This document shows positions 1-5,915 of a DNA stretch of 6,990 nucleotides, one piece after another. Source of the DNA: Acidimicrobiales bacterium (GTDB lineage: Bacteria > Actinomycetota > Acidimicrobiia > Acidimicrobiales > Ilumatobacteraceae). The DNA is taken from positions 1 through 6,990 of the forward strand of contig JAURHL010000103.1 of assembly GCA_030833305.1 (NCBI GenBank). Reading direction: 5' to 3'. Position 1 is the stretch's first letter. Each line of letters starts with the position of its first letter. Made by a program: the position numbers and the translations under genes. The notes below the pieces were generated by a model. That model saw only the letters and a program-made list of their open reading frames with translations, had not been told where the DNA came from and searched no databases.

Positions 1-581
1 AGCTGCCAATGGTGCTCGCAGTTATGGGTGTCGTCATTCAGGCGGGCACCATGAACCTGCAGGAAATAGTTGTTGCACAAAATGCTGGATCAATATTCGG
101 CATCAGCACTTTTGGTAACCCCTATGTGATCACGCAGTTCGTCGGGTTCATCGTGTTTATGATCGCGATTCAAGCCGAACTCACACAGGCACCGTTTGAC
201 ATGCCGATTGCCGAATCCGAATTGGTATCGGGTTACATGACCGAATACTCTGGCTTCCGCTTCCTTATTTTCTTCATTGGTGAATTCGCAACTGCTGGCG
301 TGTTCTCCATGATTGCTTCAGTTCTCTTCCTCGGTGGTTGGGCAGTTCCGTTCTCGTGGTTCGGTTGGACCAACTTGAATGACATCGACAACTGGATGAA
401 CGTGGTCGGTCCGCTGATCATGGTCACCAAGATGATGTTGCTCTCCTTCATCATCATGTGGGTCCGATTCAGCTACCCACGATTCCGTGAGGATCAGTTG
501 CAGCGGTTCGCGTGGAAGGTTCTCGTCCCCGTCTCCCTGGTGAACATCATGATCACCGCGATCTTGAAGGTGGCGTTCTGA
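1..581 (+). CDS. nuoH: NADH-quinone oxidoreductase subunit H, C-terminal part (5' end outside window)
   Basis: Membrane subunit of complex I that forms the inner part of the quinone chamber and links the peripheral arm to the proton-pumping arm. The reading frame is open from base 3 (about 192 codons seen), so this is roughly the C-terminal half of a protein that is usually 320-430 residues long. The family signature QAELTQAPFDMPIAESELV followed by SGYMTEYSGFRF is at about bases 171-257. Several hydrophobic helices follow, and the typical end with WVRFSYPRFREDQL and a final helix. The stop TGA (579-581) shares its A with the nuoI start. Oddities: most bacterial NuoH have Glu where this one has Ile after the Pro of the FDMPI motif (207-209). 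The gene is about 50% GC up to base 490 or so, against 60-70% downstream. Family assignment is very secure; the 5' end cannot be seen. Confidence 0.97.
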   Translation, partial: LPMVLAVMGVVIQAGTMNLQEIVVAQNAGSIFGISTFGNPYVITQFVGFIVFMIAIQAELTQAPFDMPIAESELVSGYMTEYSGFRFLIFFIGEFATAGVFSMIASVLFLGGWAVPFSWFGWTNLNDIDNWMNVVGPLIMVTKMMLLSFIIMWVRFSYPRFREDQLQRFAWKVLVPVSLVNIMITAILKVAF

Positions 582-1072
582 TGCCCAAGGTCCCCGGACT
601 CCTGAAGGGTCTCGGCGTCACGCTGAACACCCTCAAGCGCACCACGATCGACGGTGCGAACACCGTTCAGTACCCGCACGAGAAGGAAGCGCCCCCGGTT
701 CGCGCGCGCGGCGTCATCGCCCTGCGCGAGGACAACTGCACGTCCTGCATGCTGTGCGCACGCTCCTGTCCGGACTGGTGCATCTACATCGAGGGCCACA
801 AGGAACTGGCGCCGCCTCGTCGCGCCGGTGGCAAGCCCCGTCAGGTGAACAAGCTCGATCGCTTCGACATCGACTACGCGCTGTGCATGTATTGCGGCAT
901 CTGCGTCGAGGTCTGTCCGTTCGACGCCCTGTTCTGGAGCCCCGAATACGAGTACAGCGAGCCGCGCATCGCCGACCTGTTGCACGACAAGGCGAAGCTG
1001 GGCGAGTGGATGGAGACCGTGCCCGAGGCACCCGCCCTCGAGGCCGGCGCCGAGAAGAAGGGCAAGAAGTGA
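581..1072 (+). CDS. nuoI: NADH-quinone oxidoreductase subunit I, 2x[4Fe-4S] ferredoxin-type
   Basis: Peripheral-arm subunit (163 aa) on the cytoplasmic side, carrying clusters N6a and N6b that pass electrons on towards NuoB and quinone. Two ferredoxin motifs are complete: CTSCMLCARSCP with Cys53, 56, 59, 63 and CMYCGICVEVCP with Cys102, 105, 108, 112. There is no membrane segment. The C-terminus is a Lys/Glu-rich tail (EKKGKK). The ATG at 581 overlaps the nuoH stop by one base (TGATG) and has GAAGG at 566-570. The frame is open further upstream, to an ATG at 512, but that would overlap nuoH by 70 bases and add a non-family N-terminus, so 581 was chosen. The CARSCPDWCIY style, with an extra Cys67, resembles from memory the NuoI of the second nuo cluster in streptomycetes more than the classical actinobacterial NuoI; this subtype call is an inference. 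Confidence 0.97.
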   Translation: MPKVPGLLKGLGVTLNTLKRTTIDGANTVQYPHEKEAPPVRARGVIALREDNCTSCMLCARSCPDWCIYIEGHKELAPPRRAGGKPRQVNKLDRFDIDYALCMYCGICVEVCPFDALFWSPEYEYSEPRIADLLHDKAKLGEWMETVPEAPALEAGAEKKGKK

Positions 1073-1593
1073 TGTTGGCCGCCGATCTGCTCGTGGCCCA
1101 GAACATCGGCTTCGGAATCATCGCTTTGCTGATGGTCGTCGGTGCTCTGCGGGTGGTCACGGTGAACAACGTGGTTCACGCCGCGCTCTGGCTGGTCGTG
1201 GTGCTGTCCGGAGCCGCCGCTCAGTACCTGCTGTTGTCGGCCGAGTTCGTGGCCATCACCCAGGTGTTGGTGTACGTCGGTGCGGTGATGGTGTTGTTCC
1301 TCTTCGGAACCATGCTCACCCGCGCGCGCATCGGCGCCGAGAACGATCTCAACAACAAGAACTGGAAGATCGCCATCCCGGTGTCGCTGTTGATGCTGGG
1401 CGTGATGTCATGGGTGATCGTCGACGGTTTCTCGGACGAGAAGCTCATCGAGAACCCGGGTGAGATGGCCCAAGTACCGGTCCAGCTGATCAGTGACGAC
1501 ATCTTCGGCCCGTACCTGTTGCCCTTCTGGGCGCTGTCGTTCGTACTCCTCGTCGCCGTCATCGGCGCCATCGTGTTGGCGCGGAAGGACTGA
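1072..1593 (+). CDS. nuoJ: NADH-quinone oxidoreductase subunit J
   Basis: Integral membrane subunit (173 aa, normal for the family) next to NuoH, NuoA and NuoK; its third helix flexes during coupling in complex I. About five hydrophobic helices can be seen, at roughly residues 11-28, 33-53, 58-81, 98-117 and 148-169. The core motif SAEFVAITQVLVYVGAVMVL is present with Glu58, Tyr68 and Gly70, and the end VAVIGAIVLARKD is typical. The ATG at 1072 overlaps the nuoI stop by one base and has AAGGG at 1058-1062. In-frame codons further upstream belong to a shadow frame of nuoI. One oddity is LPFWALS in the last helix, where many family members have Glu after the Phe. The long loop between helices 4 and 5 (about residues 118-147) is polar and acidic, as is usual. 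Confidence 0.96.
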   Translation: MLAADLLVAQNIGFGIIALLMVVGALRVVTVNNVVHAALWLVVVLSGAAAQYLLLSAEFVAITQVLVYVGAVMVLFLFGTMLTRARIGAENDLNNKNWKIAIPVSLLMLGVMSWVIVDGFSDEKLIENPGEMAQVPVQLISDDIFGPYLLPFWALSFVLLVAVIGAIVLARKD

Positions 1594-1600
1594 GACCACC

Positions 1601-1900
1601 ATGTTGACCGCTCAATTCCTGCTACTCGGCGCCGTGCTCTTCTGCATCGGTGTCTACGGGGTGCTGGCGCGCAAGAACGCCGTCATGGTGCTCATGAGCA
1701 TCGAGCTCATCTTGAACTCCGTCAACCTGAACCTGTTGGCCTTCTCGGTGCGCCACGGTTCGGTCGACGGCAACACGTTCGCCTTGTACATCATCGCCAT
1801 CGCCGCCGCCGAGGTCGGTGTCGGTTTGGCCATGGTTCTGTTGATCTACCGCAACCGGCGCACGATCGCGCTCGACGACCTGTCCGAGATGAAGGGCTGA
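1601..1900 (+). CDS. nuoK: NADH-quinone oxidoreductase subunit K
   Basis: Small membrane subunit (99 aa, family about 100) homologous to MrpC. It carries the central glutamates that relay charge between the quinone module and the antiporter-like subunits. Three hydrophobic helices lie at about residues 3-21, 26-49 and 57-83. Glu35 (in MSIELILNSVNLNL) and Glu71 (in IAAAEVGVGLA) correspond to E. coli NuoK Glu36 and Glu72, so the proton path is intact. The ATG at 1601 starts 7 bases after the nuoJ stop. A purine-rich AAGGA at 1585-1589, inside the end of nuoJ, is the likely ribosome binding site, at a rather long spacing of 11 bases. The charged C-terminal tail (RNRRTIALDDLSEMKG) should be cytoplasmic. 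Confidence 0.97.
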   Translation: MLTAQFLLLGAVLFCIGVYGVLARKNAVMVLMSIELILNSVNLNLLAFSVRHGSVDGNTFALYIIAIAAAEVGVGLAMVLLIYRNRRTIALDDLSEMKG

Positions 1901-1903
1901 TCG

Positions 1904-4297
1904 ATGCTCGCCGCCGAAGCAACCGCAGAAGTTCACGCCTCCTCCGGGTGGTTCCTGGAGCACGCCTGGGTGATCCCGATCATCCCGGCCGTCGCCTTCG
2001 CCCTCATCATCTTCTTCGGCAAGAAGATGCCCATGAAGGGCAGCGAGTTCGGCGTGGCGTCCATGCTCGCCTCGTTGGTTCTCGCCGTCGGTGCCGCGTG
2101 GCAGTGGATCCAACGGGTCGACGGGGTCGCCGGCGCCGCCCACTCGGCCGCGGAGGAAGGCGCGCACCATGCCGCTCCGTTCGTCGGTCCGATCATTCGT
2201 GAATGGACCTGGTGGCAAAGCGGCGGCTTCGAGTTCGGCATCGGCCAGCACATCGACGGTCTTGCGCTCACGTTGCTCGTCGTCGCATTTATCTCGACGC
2301 TCGTGCAGGTCTACTCACTTGAATATTTGCGTGGTGACCGTAGGTACACGCACTTCTTCGCCGCACTTACACTCTTCTCGGGCGGCATGTTGGCCATGGT
2401 TCTAGCCGACAACACGATTTTGTTCTTGCTGGGCTGGGAGATCATGGGTCTCTGCTCGTTCATGCTCATCGGTCACTGGTGGGAGGAGGAAGCCAACTCT
2501 CGAGCCGCGTTGAAGGCTTTCTTCACGGTCCGCGTCGGCGACATGGGTCTGCTGATCGGAACCGGCATCTTGTTCTTCTCGGCCAACAGCTGGACCCAGG
2601 AGCACCTCGGAGTGTCCGGTTTCAACATCAGCGGCTTGTCGGCCTGGGCGATGTCCGGTGCGGCCAGCCAGAGCGCGCTCACCTGGGGTGCGGTGGCGTT
2701 GTTCGTCGCGTGCATCGGCAAGAGCGGTCAGTTCCCGTTGCACACCTGGTTGCCCGACGCCATGGCCGGTCCGACCCCCGTCAGTTCGCTGTTGCACTCC
2801 AGCACCATGGTGGTCGCCGGTGTGTTCCTGGTCGGTCGGCTCTACCCGGTGTTCTGGGAGGGCATGAAGATCGGTGACACCAACATCAACTTCATCGTTC
2901 TCATCGGTGGCATCACCATCGTCATCGCCGCGCTGTTGGCGTTCGTGCAGCACGACATCAAGAAGGTGCTGGCGTACTCCACGGTGTCGCAGCTGGGTTA
3001 CATGATGCTGGGTCTGGGTGCCGGTGCGTGGCTCCCGGCGATCTTCCACATCTTCACCCACGCGTTCTTCAAGGCGTGTCTGTTCCTCGCCGCCGGCTCG
3101 GTCAGTCACTCCGGTTCGCACCACTCCTTCGACATGAAGAAGGACATGGGCGGTCTGGCCAAGAAGATGCCCGTCACCGCCACCACGTGGATCATCTCGA
3201 CGTTGGCCCTCGCGGGCGTCTTCCCGCTGGCCGGCTTCTTCTCGAAGGACGAGATCATCGACAACGTGGGCCACAACGGTTACAACGCGTTCATGATCGT
3301 GGGTCTGTCGGGCGCGTTCCTGACCGCCGCCTACATGACCCGCGCCACCTATCTCACGTTCTTCGGCGAGGCTCGTGGTGCGGCGGCGGGCGAGCATCAC
3401 GACGAGCACGCCGCCCATGACGCGCACACTGACCATGGCGTCCATGACGCTCACGTCGGCCATGACACGCACGCGGCCCATGATGACCACGACGCCCATG
3501 CGGCGCACGGTGATCACGGTCCGCACGAGAGTCCGAAGCTCATCACGGTTCCGCTCATGATCCTCGCCGCGCTGGCGTTGGTGGCCGGTCTGGCCAACGC
3601 CACTCCCTTCGGTTCGAACTGGGAACGCTTCAAGAAGTACGTCGAGCCGAGCAGCGAGTACGTGGTGGCCGAGTCGGCCGTGGCGAGCGGACCCGGGGAG
3701 TCGATCGTCCTGCCCGCGGCGGAAGAAGGCGAGAAGAAGGAAGGTTGCGCCGTCGTCGCCCCCGAGGAGGGCAAGGTCTGCTACTTCCCGACGGTCAGCC
3801 ACGCCAAATTCAAGTGGTCGAAGGCGGCGCTCTCCCTCGTCATCGTGGCCTTCGGCTTGATCTCCAGTTGGCTGTTCTGCGTTCAGTACTACACCCGTCG
3901 CAATCGTCGACTCGTGGGGCTCACCGAACGCAACGTCGTCCTCCGCGGTGGCTACAAGGTGCTGTGGAACAAGTACTACCTCGATGCGCTCTACGAGAAG
4001 GTCATCGTGCGAGCGGTCGCGTACCCCATTTCCCGGGCGGCGTACTGGTTCAACCAGAACGTGCTCGACGGCATCGTCAACGCGGCGGGCAAGATCTCGC
4101 GTCGCGTGGCCGGGTGGGTGTACCGCAACATCGATCAGCGCGTCGTCGACGGCGCAGTGAACGGCTCGGGCGCCGCGGCCCGGGGCACGGGCGGAGCGTT
4201 GCGCCCCGTGCAGTCGGGCAAGGTCAATCAGTACGGAGCGCTGCTGTTCGCTGCGGCCGCCATCGGCGCTCTCATACTCGTCATCATCAACACCTGA
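1904..4297 (+). CDS. nuoL: NADH-quinone oxidoreductase subunit L, extended form with His-rich loop
   Basis: Distal antiporter-like proton-pumping subunit with the lateral helix that runs along the membrane arm. At 797 aa it is much longer than E. coli NuoL (613 aa). The pumping core is complete: Glu179 in GWEIMGLCSFMLIGHWW, Lys273 in IGKSGQFPLHTWLPDAMAGP, His298, the HDIKKVLAYSTVSQLGYM segment, and Lys448 in GFFSKDE. The extra length sits in three places: a His-rich insert (residues 498-541) after helix 13; a loop between helices 14 and 15 (about 570-637) with two Cys (615, 626) and many Glu; and a lateral-helix region (about 665-775) with a duplicated DG-VN motif. A last helix (about 777-795) anchors the C-terminus. 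The ATG at 1904 lies 3 bases after the nuoK stop, with GAAGG at 1891-1895. A short patch near 2281-2430 has AT-richer codons than the rest. Confidence 0.97.
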   Translation: MLAAEATAEVHASSGWFLEHAWVIPIIPAVAFALIIFFGKKMPMKGSEFGVASMLASLVLAVGAAWQWIQRVDGVAGAAHSAAEEGAHHAAPFVGPIIREWTWWQSGGFEFGIGQHIDGLALTLLVVAFISTLVQVYSLEYLRGDRRYTHFFAALTLFSGGMLAMVLADNTILFLLGWEIMGLCSFMLIGHWWEEEANSRAALKAFFTVRVGDMGLLIGTGILFFSANSWTQEHLGVSGFNISGLSAWAMSGAASQSALTWGAVALFVACIGKSGQFPLHTWLPDAMAGPTPVSSLLHSSTMVVAGVFLVGRLYPVFWEGMKIGDTNINFIVLIGGITIVIAALLAFVQHDIKKVLAYSTVSQLGYMMLGLGAGAWLPAIFHIFTHAFFKACLFLAAGSVSHSGSHHSFDMKKDMGGLAKKMPVTATTWIISTLALAGVFPLAGFFSKDEIIDNVGHNGYNAFMIVGLSGAFLTAAYMTRATYLTFFGEARGAAAGEHHDEHAAHDAHTDHGVHDAHVGHDTHAAHDDHDAHAAHGDHGPHESPKLITVPLMILAALALVAGLANATPFGSNWERFKKYVEPSSEYVVAESAVASGPGESIVLPAAEEGEKKEGCAVVAPEEGKVCYFPTVSHAKFKWSKAALSLVIVAFGLISSWLFCVQYYTRRNRRLVGLTERNVVLRGGYKVLWNKYYLDALYEKVIVRAVAYPISRAAYWFNQNVLDGIVNAAGKISRRVAGWVYRNIDQRVVDGAVNGSGAAARGTGGALRPVQSGKVNQYGALLFAAAAIGALILVIINT
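3395..3526 (+). repeat. Period-3 histidine repeat inside nuoL (9-base codon periodicity)
   Basis: Residues 498-541 of NuoL hold 16 His in 44 positions. From His499 to His541 every third residue is His (499, 502, 505 and so on to 541: 15 in a row without a miss). The residues between are mainly Asp, Ala, Gly and a few Val, Thr, Glu and Pro. At DNA level this is a degenerate 9-base repeat, with CAC and CAT mixed and the other codons varied. The repeat is therefore kept at protein level and is not a fresh DNA duplication. It is inserted just before HESPKLITVP, where helix 14 begins. By comparison with E. coli NuoL topology this loop should face the cytoplasm. Confidence 0.9.
4049..4183 (+). repeat. 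Duplicated motif in the NuoL lateral helix
   Basis: Residues 716-733 (FNQNVLDGIVNAAGKISR) and 743-760 (IDQRVVDGAVNGSGAAAR) align without gaps, with 8 of 18 identical, including Q, V, DG, VN, G and R, at a 27-residue offset. NuoL normally shows one such DG-VN-G element before the last helix. Two copies suggest that the amphipathic lateral helix is lengthened or kinked here. The two copies differ clearly in DNA, so the duplication is old. Confidence 0.6.
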
Positions 4298-4302
4298 GGA
4301 GA
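4297..4302 (+). promoter_or_regulatory. Ribosome binding site of nuoM
   Basis: AGGAGA begins on the last base of the nuoL stop codon and ends 8 bases before the nuoM ATG. It is the clearest Shine-Dalgarno in the window. The 13-base nuoL-nuoM spacer that holds most of it is the longest gap between genes here, so nuoM may be started independently rather than by tight coupling. Confidence 0.8.
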
Positions 4303-4310
4303 AACACGGC

Positions 4311-5912
4311 ATGGACGTACTCCGTGATCAAAACTGGGTGCTCAGCGTGGGCACGTTCCTGCCGCTCGTCGGCGTGCTCGTGATGCTGTTCATCCCCAAG
4401 GCCGACGAGGAGCTGAGCAAGCTCGTGGCTCTCGTCACCGCCGTGGCGACGCTGGGTGTGGGTGTCTACACCCTGACCCAGTTCGACTTCGACCAGGCCG
4501 ACAAGTTGCAGTTCTTCGCCGACGCGGAGTGGATCAAGGTGATCTCCAGCAACTACACGATCGGTCTCGACGGAATGAGCCTGCCGCTCTACTTCCTCTC
4601 GATGGTCGTGACCGTGCTGGTGATGATCTACTCCTGGAACCACATCCCGTCACCGGGCAATCCGAAGGCGTTCCTCATCCTGATGCTCATCTTGCAGACG
4701 GGTATGGCCGGAACCTTCATCGCCCAGGACCTGATCTTGTTCTTCGTGTTCTTCGAAGTGGTCCTGTTGCCGATGTACTTCATGATCGGCGTGTGGGGTG
4801 GCGAGCAGCGCCAGTACGCCTCGCTCAAGTTCTTCCTGTACACGATGTTCGGCTCGGCTCTCATGCTGGTCGCGTTCATCGCCTTGTTCTTCAAGGTGCG
4901 TGGCGCCCTGCCCGAGGGTGTCGAGGCCTCCTTCTCGATTCCGCAGCTCGCCGAATACGGCGGACTGCTCGGTCGGTCCGCACAGATCTGGATCTTCGGC
5001 GGCATGTTCGTGGGCTTCGCGGTGAAGGTGCCCATGTTCCCGTTCCACACCTGGTTGCCCGACGCGCACACGCAGGCCCCCACACAGGGCTCGGTCATCC
5101 TGGCCGCCATCCTCTTGAAGTTGGGCACCTACGGTTTCGTTCGTATCGCGATCCCGATCCTGCCCGAGGCCGCCAAGGAATGGGCACCGTGGATCGGTTT
5201 GCTGTCGGTGATCGGAATCATCTACGGAGCGCTGGGCTGTCTGGCCCAGACCGACATGAAGCGTCTCATCGCCTTCTCGTCGGTGGCGCACATGGGCTTC
5301 GTCATGCTCGGTATCTCGACGCTCACGCCGATGGGCTTCAACGCCGCCATCTTCGGAATGGTCGCCCACGGCCTCATCACCGGCATGCTCTTCTTCATCG
5401 CCGGCAGCGTGAAGGAGCGGTACCACACCCTCGAGATCGCGCGTCTCGGCGGCATGCTCAAGCAGATGCCCAAGCTCGGATGGATCCTCGGATTCTGCGC
5501 CATGGCCTCGCTCGGCCTTCCGGGTCTGGCCGGCTTCTGGGGCGAGTTCCCGGCGATCCTGTCGGCGTACTCGCCAGCGGTCGGATTGCCCGAGGAGACG
5601 TTCCGTACCTTCATGGTGATCGCCGCCCTCGGAACGGTGTTCGCCGCGGCCTACCTGTTGTGGCTCTTCCAGCGCACCGCCTTCGGTGAGCCCAAGCCCG
5701 AGTTCGCCGGCAACGACCATGGTCATGGTCACGGTCATGGTGCGCACGGCGACGACGCGCACGATGACGATCTGCACGACGTGAACATCTTCGAGTGGAT
5801 CGCCTGGACACCCTTCCTCATCGCCATCGTGGTGTTCGGTGTGTACCCGCAGCTGATGTTCAAGGTCATCGACCCCGCCGTGCAGGTGGCGCTCAAGGCC
5901 TTCGGAGGCTGA
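4311..5912 (+). CDS. nuoM: NADH-quinone oxidoreductase subunit M
   Basis: Middle antiporter-like proton-pumping subunit (533 aa; E. coli about 509), with some 14 hydrophobic helices. Key residues are all present: Glu149 in FFEVVLLPMYFMIGVWGG, Lys239 in FAVKVPMFPFHTWLPDAHTQ, Lys270 in ILLKLGTYGF, and Glu412 in LAGFWGEFPAIL. They match E. coli NuoM Glu144, Lys234, Lys265 and Glu407. The DAHTQAP and DMKRLIAFSSVAHMGF segments separate it from NuoL and NuoN. A His-rich stretch (residues 470-489) is inserted between the last two helices, at the place equivalent to the His insert of NuoL. The ATG at 4311 follows a strong AGGAGA site and gives the expected N-terminus with a first helix at about residues 10-28. 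The frame ends 3 bases before nuoN. Confidence 0.97.
   Translation: MDVLRDQNWVLSVGTFLPLVGVLVMLFIPKADEELSKLVALVTAVATLGVGVYTLTQFDFDQADKLQFFADAEWIKVISSNYTIGLDGMSLPLYFLSMVVTVLVMIYSWNHIPSPGNPKAFLILMLILQTGMAGTFIAQDLILFFVFFEVVLLPMYFMIGVWGGEQRQYASLKFFLYTMFGSALMLVAFIALFFKVRGALPEGVEASFSIPQLAEYGGLLGRSAQIWIFGGMFVGFAVKVPMFPFHTWLPDAHTQAPTQGSVILAAILLKLGTYGFVRIAIPILPEAAKEWAPWIGLLSVIGIIYGALGCLAQTDMKRLIAFSSVAHMGFVMLGISTLTPMGFNAAIFGMVAHGLITGMLFFIAGSVKERYHTLEIARLGGMLKQMPKLGWILGFCAMASLGLPGLAGFWGEFPAILSAYSPAVGLPEETFRTFMVIAALGTVFAAAYLLWLFQRTAFGEPKPEFAGNDHGHGHGHGAHGDDAHDDDLHDVNIFEWIAWTPFLIAIVVFGVYPQLMFKVIDPAVQVALKAFGG
5718..5777 (+). repeat. His-rich stretch in nuoM with CAYGGT hexanucleotide repeat
   Basis: Residues 470-489 contain seven His (470, 472, 474, 476, 479, 484, 489) mixed with Gly and Asp. 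The first part, 5718-5741, is four tandem copies of CAYGGT (His-Gly). It is therefore a true short tandem repeat and a candidate for length change by slippage in steps of two residues. The later part is Asp-rich (DDAHDDDLHD). It lies in the loop before the last helix of NuoM, which should face the cytoplasm by family topology. Confidence 0.85.
5904..5908 (+). promoter_or_regulatory. Ribosome binding site that sets the GTG start of nuoN
   Basis: GGAGG inside the last codons of nuoM lies 7 bases before the GTG at 5916. No ATG is available near the expected N-terminus of NuoN, so this site decides in favour of the GTG. Its position inside nuoM, with a 3-base gap between stop and start, fits translational coupling. 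Confidence 0.8.
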
Positions 5913-5915
5913 TCC

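Noticed and set aside
512..580. Upstream ATG at 512 as start of nuoI
   Set aside because: It would overlap nuoH by 70 bases and add 23 residues with no family counterpart; the ATG at 581 has a purine-rich site and gives the normal N-terminus.
3395..3526. CRISPR-like or satellite DNA array
   Set aside because: The 9-base periodicity comes only from His codons at every third residue; the units differ in sequence and the frame is open throughout, so it is a protein-level repeat.
4298..4310. Promoter or terminator in the nuoL-nuoM spacer
   Set aside because: The gap is only 13 bases, has no inverted repeat and is mostly taken up by the ribosome binding site.
2402..4312. Long minus-strand open frame (636 codons) opposite nuoL
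   Set aside because: It is rich in Arg, Asp, Glu and His with no recognisable fold and lies fully opposite a clear NuoL. High GC with G/C third positions removes stops from the antisense frame. Similar shadows at 4650-5777 and 5952-6941 behave the same way.
1904..5912. Mrp-type Na+/H+ antiporter or group 4 hydrogenase membrane arm
   Set aside because: nuoH, nuoI, nuoJ and nuoK lie in canonical complex I order, NuoL has the lateral helix, and no hydrogenase or MrpE/F/G-like gene is visible.
5913..5915. Frameshift or missing start at nuoN
   Set aside because: There is no ATG near the expected start, but a GTG at 5916 with GGAGG 7 bases before it gives a complete NuoN N-terminus, so the gene is intact as far as it is seen.
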